DNA of 33,152 nt. Source: Schoenoplectus triqueter. Lineage: Eukaryota > Streptophyta > Magnoliopsida > Poales > Cyperaceae. Position numbers and translations under genes: made by a program. The stretch lies in the NCBI GenBank assembly GCA_964058805.1, contig CAXKVV010001655.1:1-33152 (forward strand), in the 5' to 3' direction. Each line of letters begins with the position of its first letter. Position 1 is the stretch's first letter. The notes beneath the pieces were generated by a model. It made no database searches, had not been told where the DNA came from, and was given only the letters and a program-made list of their open reading frames with translations. Below, one piece after another: positions 23,190 to 33,152 of this stretch.

Positions 23190-25436
23190 CATCTTGAAAA
23201 AAAATACGATATTCACATACTTATCATTTTCGGTTATTTTAATAATTGTTATTTTTTTTCAAATATAAATGCTTTAGAATTATATACTTTAAAGTTTGTT
23301 CTTAGTGAATTATGATAAATAATAATTACGCCCTCAAATTTTATTAAAACTAAATATTCGTCAAATTCAAGACTTCTAATATCTGTTCTGAGTTCTTCAA
23401 TTAGGAAAAAAAATAACAAAATAAATTTCACGCCGCAATCTAAATAACAGTATCCCTCAGCAAACCTTACTAATTAGTATAGATAGCTTTATCGCTTTAA
23501 TAATTCAATGCACTCGCATAGAAGGCTCAAAGTCTATTATTTTGCGTGTGTTTCATATTTTGAAAGTTTATATGCGCATAGGAAAATCGTGGAATTCTTA
23601 CGCGTCCGGTGTCCCGACTCGTCCAAAAATATAAAACCAAATGATGTAAAAGATCCTAATTCCTATTATATACTTTGGACCTACCTTTAGTTGGGTCTTG
23701 ATTTGAGTCGTACAAGCCAACCACCAATCTTTAGTTACAAATACAAGAGGTGGGTTTATTTGGTGGGACCACGGTCCCTATCTCACTCCACACAATTTAC
23801 TAATTAACATGTAAAGGCAAAGGGAATCTACAACATAGAGTCCGAATCTGCTGTTATTTTTTTTGGGATAATATGATTATATTATTCCGATTTGAATTAT
23901 CAGATAAAAAACGAACGGATCAGATGAGTCTCGAAGAAAGAAGAGAGAAAATAAATCAATCTTGTTTCTTTATTCTCGATCTGACAGTTTCGATCAAAAT
24001 AACATAACAATATTATTCCGAGAAGAATAACAATATATTCAAATTCGGTTCTCTACTATATATCTCTCCATGCAGCCTTGCGGAAAAAGGAAAGCAAAGA
24101 CGAAAAGAAAATTAGATCCGTACTATTTTGTAATAACTGGTTAAAATGAAACCAGTTGCCCCCCTTTTCACTAATTTATCTTGATCAAATTATATTGAAA
24201 ATCTAAACCAGATCACTTCTTAACATGTTGTACGATTATAAAAATATAACTGAGTGATATTTTTTAAATAGAGCTCCATAACAAAAAGATTCATCATCAT
24301 TTATATTAAATATGGGTTCATAACGAGCAACTAATTAAATAATTGATGTTTTTGGTGATAATATGCCCGTAGGCCACCGAATTATTCATTTCTGGAGGTA
24401 CGCAAGAGCCAGTAATCCCTGTTATTTTTTTTATAAAAAAAAATTGATCAAACTTAATACAGTATCACAAATTAGAAGTGTGGTGCCTATATGACAATAT
24501 TTTTTATATTGGATTATTTGCTGTCATGATGCTACGGTAAAATTTATCAAATTGATCAGCTACTACAAATTTATGAATATATTTAAATAATTACTGTCAA
24601 AATTATCAAGTTAATTAAATGGGTCCGATATTTTTTTAAGGCAGAATGCCATGTACATTCTTCTTAAAACTCAATTTCATCTGAAAATCATGATATCATA
24701 TTACTTTTCAAAAATACAGAACCCTGAATCACATCCCCTGCGGAAAATTATTATAATTTTATTGTGTCTATACTAGCACCTCCTACATTTAAAGCAGCCC
24801 TTATTGTCAGAGTATGATCCGTTTAAAAAAAAAAAATCCAATGAGCAATTTTAATTATGGCATAATTCTGCCATAGCTTTTCATGATAGCTGATTTGGAT
24901 TCCAACAATCCCATGTGGTCCAATATATTATCGTGTTGGGATTTTATGATGCTTAAGGCATGCAAAATTTTAATACTTTAAGATAAGGGCACGAAAAATA
25001 ATAGTTGTGTAATTGAAATCAAACCAAATCTAACTAAATCCTATAGTAATAGTAACTTTGATGCGTGATTATTCGAAGAGGTTTAATGTAGACTCTTTAA
25101 ATACTTGAGCACACACCATAAAAAGCACCACAGGAGGGTTATCCACCAGTATTCATCAAATTGTCTGATAAATTTGATAATTCTAAGAGATTTTTTTTTA
25201 TATAAAAAAAGGTCCAGAATTAGAGTTAGGATTACACTGGACGTGGCTAGTTAGGGGGAGAAAGAAAGTTATTCTTGAAGAGGAAAAAAGAGAAAGAGAC
25301 GAGAGAAGGAGATCAAAAATTGGGAGTAATATTTTTTTATTCTTTTTCTTTTGATTTCTTTTTACATTTTTATGATGTATTTTTTGTGATTTTCTCTCCC
25401 TCACCAGATAATAAATTTATTTCAGGATCAGACATG
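23190..25436. other. AT-rich intergenic DNA, no gene seen
   Basis: Contains several A/T homopolymers and short ORFs without recognisable similarity. No tRNA, terminal repeats or conserved domain were found by eye. Confidence 0.55.
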
Positions 25437-26041
25437 TAAACCTTTTGGTAAATTAAAGAATAGTTCTGAAAGAGTGATAGAATAGCGTCATTTAGAAGAG
25501 TGGTAGAAGAGATATTCTTGACTATTCAGAAGAGCGAGTATAGTTTGGCAATTGTTAATCAGAATGGTTAACATATGGATAATTATGATAATTATGATAA
25601 TAATAATAATTATTATTATTATATCATGATTATTACATTATAGTAGTAAAATAATAAAAATAATAATGTAATAATCATGATATAATAATAATAAATAAAT
25701 AAATAATCATAGTCATAGTCATAATCATAATCATAATAATATACCATAATCATAATATAATAATAATAAATTATAATCATAATAATATTATGATAATAAA
25801 TAATATAATAATAATCATCATAATAATATAATAAATTATAATCATAATCATTATAATATAATATAACATAACCAACCAATAATTGTTATTCCGTCGAGAG
25901 CTAATTCGGTATACCACTTATAGCTTGGTATACCGAATTAGCACTCTTCTACTTAGTTTAAAATTCGTTTGACAAATTAACTTATGAGAACAACAATGTT
26001 ATTCCTACTTTTTGCTATTCCATGAAATGCCAAACGAACTT
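25437..26041 (+). mobile_element. E4: older, shorter copy of the nested TIR element family
   Basis: About 605 bp. The left end (TAAACCTTTTGGTAAATTAA) is a diverged version of the E1/E2 start, followed by the same GAAAGAGTGATAG motifs. An AT core (about 25570-25880) and the hairpin block GAGAGCTAATTCGGTATACC to CCGAATTAGC follow. The right end is the complement of AAGTTCGTTTGGCA. Flanking ATG at 25434-25436 and 26043-26045 is offset by one base on the right, so the duplication is uncertain. Its divergence suggests greater age. Confidence 0.75.
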
Positions 26042-28824
26042 GATGCAATTGATCATACTTATTGTATGTTTTATTCGTTGATTTTCTGAATTGATTTTGT
26101 GATTGAATTTTAATTGTGTTGAAATTGAATTGCTTATATTTATATTAGTAATTCATTTAGGATTAGAAATCTAAGCGGTCTAGATTCATAAACTATAAAT
26201 AAATAATTGGATAATACATGTTTAACTGTGAATTTCAGGTAATATGTCCTGGGTCAAGAACTTAACAGTGAAGTCTATGTTAGATGAGATTTATTATGAA
26301 TTTTTAAAATAATTAGTTGAAAATACTTAATCATGAACAAATAATCTCTGATGGTTTAGAATTACCCACACTTAGTGGACTTTAATTAATAAAATAAAGT
26401 ACTTAATTGTGAAGTTTGACTTAATTTGAGTATGGTATTAAACCCTAATAAAAAAAATAGCACTAAATTAGACTTACCCCTCACAAAATTAGGAATAAAC
26501 ATATTAACAAAGTATGATTAATACTCAAGTGCATAGTAATGTCAAAATCCTAGACTCTCCTTATCATAATTGAACTCAAAATTTTGTCTAAATTAGATTT
26601 TAGTTTACAATTAAATTAGTTTAAATTTGAACCAATCTTAGAGTCTGGCTTAGTGAATTTGTCCAAGTTGGTACTTTAATCAGTCCTTGTGGGTTCGACA
26701 CTTTAGTATTACGTGATAGATCGTGCGCTTGTTGCTTCTTATTAAGTATATTTAGATTAAATTTTATTAGTTAGCAAAAAAATACACTCCTTAGCATAGA
26801 TTAAGAACCTCTTCTTTAACCTCTTTTGACCGAATCTTAATCTCTACCTGACTCCTTAAGACACCTCTACTCCTGCATTAAGCTTCCTTAGATTTTTCTC
26901 AGAGATTAAGATTACCAAACAAATGCTCCTTAGTGCATATTAAAATTCCATCCTCATTGTGTTGCTAACCGTACCCATGATGTTCATCACATGATCCATG
27001 AAACATAACCATCATTTAGTATCCACACTAATCCATTTTATTAATTATTATTTTTAGATAATTAAAGAGATTATAAATATTTTAGAGTTATCATTATTTT
27101 ATTATATATGATCTCGCATTTCAAGTTTTGAAAGATATATAAATAATAAACATTCAAGAAATAAAAAAAACATATTATATACAAGTCATTTTAGTATGTG
27201 AACTAAAATATAATCATTGATTAATTGATTACTGAATCATATCAGCATATTTAGTTATTTAAAACAAAAGCAACTCAACAGTCTTCATTCTACTCTCATG
27301 GTTTCGACGTATATTGTCCTCTTTCATACTAGGTTTCTGATTTTTCTCATAAAAACACAACAAAAGTTGTGTCGCCGAAGTAAAATATACACTCTGCATT
27401 TGTGATCATTTTTATCTCTTATATTATATCACTACTCTTTATTAAACATTTTAATATTTTGATTTTATAACGGTCCAGACTTATTTTCATATTTTTAAAA
27501 TTAATATCCGCCACCTAATTGAACTATTTTTCAAACCTGAGTGTTACACAAAGTACTGTAAAATTTTAGGCTACAATTTTGAAATGCCCTTTTTAACTAA
27601 GTTGTTGGCTTTTAATTGTGGGCCCACTGATAATTATGATTGATTGTTGCTTTTGAAATAAAAATCTCATGGCATCTAAAAATAAACAAAAATAGTATAC
27701 CAAAATGATATAAATTAATTACACATCATAGCTAACTAATTATTATCATTAATAATTTATTCTGTCAAACTAAATTAGTAATATTATCACAAATAATTCA
27801 ATCCGTCACACTAAATTGATAACATTATCATTCTTTTAAAAATCAATCTCGTTGCAACATACGTGCTTTGTTTTAACACGTCTTATTTTAGTAGGAAGCA
27901 TTGAGCGATGCTTCATTAATATTTAAGGGGTGAAATCAGAATTGAAGAATATGGGTCAGAAGATTATTGATATGGTCATTCGAGAATTGAGGAAGGAGCC
28001 CGAAGTATCTAAAATTTTATATTTTATTATTAAAATTATATAATAATTTTTCAATTTAACTAATTTTTGGGAAGTGAGAGGCTGGCCCTGCTGGTTCACT
28101 CCTCCGTCCATCCTTATTAATATAATAATCAATCATAATCCGCTGTGAAAAAGAACAGAATTTCAATTAATTTATATTTACGCGATGCTTGTTATTCTTC
28201 AGGAAAAGGCTGAGGGAAAAGGAAGGATTGTATGCTACATAATTTGTTGATAAATATTGTACCAAAGTTGCATCAATTCAATTGTGAATAAGAGGATTGA
28301 AAAGAGCATTAATTAGAGTACTGATGATTTCAATGGTTCAATTCATCATATGTCGGAAAAGATGTTCAAGAATCTTTAGAGAAGAAGAAAAATAAATCAA
28401 TGTTCGTTTAGACGAGATTAGACAACAGTGGAGGTGGATTAATATTATAAATACATAGTTTATTAGTTTCTTTTTTTAGCTGATTTCAACCTTTTTTTTT
28501 ATTTACTTTTCAGCTTCTATTTTTGTACCTTATTTCTGCGTTCGATCTATGAAGGCATTTTACGTTTTTCATCTTTTTTAAGGTTTTGGACTCCAAAACC
28601 ATTTCTGTAAAAACTTCTCATTATCAACGATCAACGGGCTTGACCCTTTTTCCTTCTAAACAAAATTAGATGTATTTGATATATTTTTAATATTATATTA
28701 GTAACATGTGAGAGTTTTCATATTTTGAAGGTACATACGATGCTATGAATTTTGAATTGTTTACATACATTTGAAAAATATTATCTAGATTACAAAATAG
28801 AGTCGCAAAGTTATTTGAAAAATA
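26042..28824. other. Gene-free AT-rich stretch
   Basis: No coding region recognised. It includes a two-unit tandem repeat at 27751-27831 (listed separately). Some motifs faintly resemble LTR-retrotransposon debris, for example TGTGGGTTCGACAC near 26688 and GAGTGTTACA near 27539. No LTR pair or retroelement protein is visible. Confidence 0.5.
27751..27831. repeat. Diverged tandem duplication of a 40-bp unit
   Basis: Units 27751-27790 and 27792-27831 share the pattern AATAATT, CTGTCAAACTAAATT or CCGTCACACTAAATT, then an ATTATCA ending. A partial third unit (CTAACTAATTATTATCATT) precedes them. Confidence 0.65.
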
Positions 28825-28833
28825 TTATTTAAA

Positions 28834-29216
28834 GGGCGGGGATCTTTTGACAATGAGTTGTTCTGATAATTTTGACAATGATCTTTTAATTTAATATAAA
28901 AAATATAAAAATAAAAATTTTATAGATATTATTATTTTTACTTATAGATTGATAATATTTTAAATTTTATACAATTTCATTATCGTTTGATAGTCCATCC
29001 AAGGCCTTTAAATTGAAACGGTTATAAATTGTAAAAAAATGATCTATTTGATATGGACCATCAAATAATAATGAAATTGCATAAAATTTGAAACACTATC
29101 AATCTATAAGTAAAAAAACATACTATAATTTTTTTCTCATTTTTTATTTTTCTTATATTTATTAAAAATCCATTATCAACATTGACAAAATAATTCATTG
29201 TTAATGGATCCCACCG
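28834..29216. mobile_element. Mutator-like MITE with 9-bp target duplication
   Basis: This 383-bp fold-back is flanked by perfect TTATTTAAA at 28825-28833 and 29217-29225. The left end GGGCGGGGATC pairs with the complement of the right end, CGGTGGGATC. The inner arms are also inverted: GATTGATAATATTTTAAATT and ATACAATTTCATTATCGTTTGATAG are mirrored around about 29025. It has no ORF. Nine-base duplications with long inverted arms are the usual signature of Mutator-type MITEs. Confidence 0.78.
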
Positions 29217-29345
29217 TTATTTAAATTATTTAGATAGAAGACGTGTATTAACTTTAAATCAATTTAAAAATTAATCAATCATCAAAATTTTGAATTGTTT
29301 AATGAAGACAAAAACATCTTTCATAAATTGACCCAACCTGATAGA

Positions 29346-29717
29346 TAGGGGTGTGCATTCTGTCGGTTTGGTTTATTCGATTAAACCAAAATTATATTAG
29401 TTAATCAGGAATGGAAAACTATCGATGGTTATAGAAATTGATAGAAGAAATAAATAGTTTAAAGAACAAAATAAATAATAAAATAAAATCTACAGAAAAT
29501 AAATTATTTATATTACATTTGATCTTTATTTATGTCAAATAAAATGAATTTGTTTGGTAAAATTTGGACTATTTGGTTTATCCGATTAATAAAAAATATA
29601 AACTTAATCAAAGAACAAAAAACGAATTAGCTAAAATTTTCAACTGAACCAAATTTTTTAAACTGAAAAACTAAACTAAATAGTCTAAAATTTAACGTTT
29701 CGGTTTGCACACGTTTA
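29346..29717. mobile_element. hAT-like non-autonomous element with 8-bp target duplication
   Basis: It begins TAGGGGTGTGCA at 29346 and ends TGCACACGTTTA at 29717, the decayed complement of that start. Flanks are CTGATAGA (29338-29345) and CTGATAGG (29718-29725), 7 of 8 identical. GGTTTGGTTTATTCG-like blocks near the left end recur in inverted form. Elements starting TAGGGGTGTGCA with 8-bp duplications are known hAT-type repeats in plants. It is 372 bp and has no ORF. Confidence 0.75.
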
Positions 29718-30391
29718 CTGATAGGTGCTATTTAAGAACCGAAGGAAAAAAATAAATTATCGCTTGTATATTTTTTTTCTTTTAGTTTTTCTTCATTACT
29801 TCTTCTACAACAAGTATGTAGGCTTATATATACATAGATCCATCTGACGTATTTCATAAATTAAAATTTTCAACGAGCTTGATTTTCTAATACATAAAAC
29901 TATATATATACATTGCAGAAGACCGCAGTTATATATGTATGCACCGAGAACTCAACAGAAGAGCGTGGTTTTCTTTTTGTTAGGTCATCATGTACACTTT
30001 TTAATGGAACTTTTTTTCTATTATATCCACCTTGATTGCCCCGTTCCCTCAAATTATAGCCACTCATTTATTCCATATTCCTACAGACTACGGAGGTGAG
30101 TGGGGATCAAGACTCAAGAGATGTATCCTACACAGAACCAAACTCGGATCAACAAAATATGCTAGAATGCCAAGATCTTAGGTTCATTACTTGAGATTGA
30201 AATTTTCCATTAGTAGCTATCCATCCCTTGCTCTGAAAAAAAAAATGAATGCAGAAAAGCTACAAGATGTAGGAAAAACAAACTATAGATCCAGAATTTA
30301 ATTCAAGGAAGACAAAAATTAATTTTTTTTTTCAGGTGATCAAAATTAATTTATTTTCTTTAATGTAAATATATATATTATTTTTTTCTGA

Positions 30392-30416
30392 ATATATATA
30401 TATATATATATATATA
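30392..30416. repeat. (AT)12 microsatellite
   Basis: An uninterrupted alternating AT run, followed by AATTATAATTATA. Confidence 0.95.
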
Positions 30417-31038
30417 ATTATAATTATAAAAAATATTTATCAAATTTCAAAGGGACAACTGCCCCTCCCCGTACCTTTTTGGATCCACCCCTAAATAGTA
30501 TACGATGGAGCCAATGGATATTAAATATCATACAAAATGCTTAATGCACTTTACTCGGTGAAACGTTGGAACAATCCGCGTACTGAATTTAATTGCACAT
30601 TGCATAACAGAATCATTACCAAAATCCAATTCAGAACATATATTGGACTAGTGTTTGGCATGCAGGAGTTAATACATCATATTTTGTTAAATTGGGAACT
30701 TTAACTATAACTTATGGTTGTGTTAGTTGAGGAAATTTAGTTCCAGAGCTAATTGAAATCACTATTGCATTTATAATTTAGTTAATTGAGACACAAATCC
30801 ACACTGAATCCAGCTTTTAGACAGTGCTTTCACTTTATTATTATTTTTTTTAAAGAAATGATTCGACATGACTACAGGATTAATGTCCGTGAATTTATCC
30901 TGTAGCCACTAACTTGGGAGGAAAAGAATTTGCAAAATGTAATAGGCACAAATGCGTGCATCAAGGACATAATAACAGTATACATACGACATTTTGCCAG
31001 ATTTGAACTCCTAGCAGTCACCAGCGGTATAGCTAGCA

Positions 31039-31066
31039 TGTGTGTGTGTGTGTGTGTGTGTGTGTG
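31039..31066. repeat. (TG)14 microsatellite
   Basis: Fourteen uninterrupted TG units. Confidence 0.97.
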
Positions 31067-32241
31067 ACAGTGTACTATCTCTACGGTAGTGGACAGATAA
31101 CAGCTGTGCAAGATTTTGTCGACATCTGTCCACTTTAATTTTTAAACTTCAAATTTCTGTACGAGAATAATGAAGCAAATATTTTCCAGCACCATTTAAT
31201 TAGAAACTTCCAAAAGAAATGGGAAAATGATAATTAAATAAATAAAATAGAAAAAAATAGAGAAAGAAAGTGTTTTTCGAAACATTAGTAAAAATATAAT
31301 GATGTCGTGACAAATATGTGTTCGAACTTTCAATTTTCATAATCACTTCGCTTCAAACTAAATAATTAATTTGTGAGTTTCCCTAACGACTGCTGTAATT
31401 TTTTTTATTTTGAGTTTAAAAGATCATGCTTCTTTGGGTATTTAAATTCCAATATTTATAAAATTTATGATTTCTCTCCTCTTAATTTGTAGAAAGTAAG
31501 ATATTTTTTCAAACGCACAGTTAGTTCTTGCTAGAATTTTTAACTATCTAAAAAAATAGTAAAAAGTTTTAAAAAATATAAAATTTGGGCTATATCTAGA
31601 TATTCATATGAAAATTATTTTATATAGTTAGATCGATCATTTAAACTTAAAAAAATGAAGAATTGATTCATAATACGGAAACAATCCGTGCTATATATAA
31701 CAATATAGCCCAACTTATCATTTCATATCTCTCATATTTAATTGATAATCTGCCAGGAGGAATAATTTCCATGTGCAGATACTCTGAAAGAATATTTATT
31801 AAAAATTAAAAATCTGGGAACTAACATATTATATAAACTAAAAAATTGACAGCTGTGGTTGCCTAAAGAAAGTACCACTATGGCCTGCCTGCCTGTGTTT
31901 GGTTCACTTATTTTTTTACTTGTCTATTTTTTTGAACTTTCATAACATACCGATTTTACTTTTAACATAGCCAAGAACCTACCCATGATATCTTTTCGAT
32001 TGATTTTCTTTTAGTTTCGTTTTGTGCAGGTCATTGTCAAGGTTCAAGGCAATAATTTGTTTCCTTTGATATTCTGACACGCACCAAGACATAAACATAC
32101 TTGGTTTAGCTATTACATTGTTTTCTTTTGGTTGTGTGAAGAATAATAAATTGTTGTATTAGCTACTATTTTTATTTGTTATTTTTATGTTTAGATGAGA
32201 AAATAATTATTGAAAAATATTAAATTAACTATTATTATACT

Positions 32242-32280
32242 GACAACAAAGCCTTTAATCCCAAATGAATTGGGGTAGGC
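32242..32280 (-). mobile_element. 39-bp LINE tail insertion with a perfect 17-bp target duplication
   Basis: The insert GACAACAAAGCC to GGGGTAGGC is the terminal segment of the same LINE 3' end seen at 21443 and 17721. It is flanked by identical TTAACTATTATTATACT at 32225-32241 and 32281-32297. The perfect duplication suggests a fairly recent event. The other two copies have a longer (CAA)n stretch. Confidence 0.87.
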
Positions 32281-32297
32281 TTAACTATTATTATACT

Positions 32298-33152
32298 AAC
32301 TCTAAATAAAAATTAATTTAGCTACTACTCTAAACCTTACGTCAGTGACTGTTCTTACTAACCCACCGTTATCCAAACAAAAGGAGAACTCTGATCTCTA
32401 ATTAAGATTTTCTGTACGGGATTTCAATCTCCATGATTTGATGCCGGTATCGGTAGCTGGTATCAGCCGTGCATGTCAGTGTAGTAATACTAGTTTTTTC
32501 CATACACAAATTTGTGAACTCACATCACCTGCGGAACTGAAAAAGCTCTGTAGGTGCGGTTCTTTTGTTTTGTGCGGTCAGATTATTTATCAACGATTCT
32601 AATTTAACAGTAATAAACAATCCCGTGCATCAAAAATCGTGTTTAGATTTTGCACAGCCATTGTGATTTCCGTGGAGATATCTCCGCACGGAAATTATGT
32701 ACGGAGATCTCCACGGAAACTATTGATTTCTGGAGTTTGTTTCTGTTTAGTTGACTACTGGAGGGGAGGATAAAACAAAATAAATGCTTAAAATAGGGCC
32801 TCAACGGCCCAATAAATCACCTAAGAAGTGAGCACTGTTCTTTATACTCTCTTCTCAATGCCGGATGGGATACGGCCTTCTTTATGCAGATCTATTGGAT
32901 CCAAACTGAACCCAATTATTTTTAATGAAAGTGTGGGTGTGGCTAGCCTCTCTAATCTCTATTATTTCTTTTTTCTGAGATTTGTAAACGTGTGCAAGTT
33001 AACAGGGAGAAAATCATGAATGTTTATTTATTGTTAACGGCTTCTTCTAAACTAACTATTCCAATAAAAATTATTATTGATTGCCTTTAAGTATTTTTTT
33101 TTCAGTAGGAGTTGATATAAAGATACATACTTGTTGATATCGTCATCCATAC
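32298..33152. other. Right-edge intergenic DNA, no gene seen
   Basis: Apart from the hairpin at 32667-32719, nothing is recognised. A 63-codon frame at 32828-33019 has no recognisable similarity and is not called. Confidence 0.5.
32667..32719. repeat. Inverted repeat / hairpin with alternative pairings
   Basis: TTTCCGTGGAGATATCTCCG (32667-32686) pairs with CGGAGATCTCCACGGAAA (32702-32719), apart from a 2-base difference. Within the left arm GGAGATATCTCC is itself a perfect palindrome, and CACGGAAA at 32687-32694 offers a second partner for TTTCCGTG. Confidence 0.85.

Larger units (their letters stand above)
29726..32224. other. Gene-free stretch with microsatellites
   Basis: Contains the (AT)n and (TG)n arrays listed separately. 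Short frames here have no recognisable similarity. Confidence 0.5.

Noticed and set aside
25198..25404. 68-residue Lys/Ser-rich minus-strand frame
   Set aside because: Low complexity, no similarity, no supporting context.
26600..27550. Motifs resembling LTR-retrotransposon debris (TGTGGGTTCGACAC near 26688, GAGTGTTACA near 27539)
   Set aside because: No pair of LTRs, primer site or retroelement protein could be found; resemblance is by memory only.

Overview
This is a nuclear genome segment from a flowering plant, most likely a eudicot. It is strongly AT-rich, its genes have many GT-AG introns, and it holds a cellulose synthase gene, plant non-LTR retrotransposon debris and several small DNA transposons. 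The species cannot be named from the sequence.

Layout. (1) Positions 1-5742, minus strand: the 5' two-thirds of an importin-beta family nuclear import receptor (IMB4/importin-4 type). Eleven exons are visible, encoding residues 1-613, and the gene runs off the left edge. An intron holds a fold-back repeat, and a candidate TATA box and telo-box lie just upstream. (2) 5905-7736: AT-rich intergenic DNA. (3) 7740-11930: three copies of one non-coding terminal-inverted-repeat element, nested one inside the next. Each is about 1.33-1.44 kb, has an AT-microsatellite core and is flanked by its own 3-bp target duplication. (4) 12334-19613, minus strand: a complete 14-exon CESA gene of the CESA6 (CESA2/5/6/9) primary-wall clade, 1079 residues. 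Intron 3 carries a 68-bp LINE tail insertion. (5) 19614-21424: its leader and upstream region. (6) 21443-23135, minus strand: a 5'-truncated, decayed RTE-type LINE with target duplications. (7) 23153-33152: gene-poor DNA holding a fourth, older copy of the nested family (25437-26041), a Mutator-like MITE with a 9-bp duplication (28834-29216), a hAT-like MITE with an 8-bp duplication (29346-29717), a 39-bp LINE tail insertion with a perfect 17-bp duplication (32242-32280), microsatellites and a hairpin.

The two genes lie on the same strand but are not functionally linked as far as can be seen: one is a transport receptor, the other a subunit of the plasma-membrane cellulose synthase complex. 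All exon boundaries were deduced by eye from reading frame, splice consensus and family similarity. The most unusual content is the same-family nested transposon cluster and the very short LINE tail insertions.
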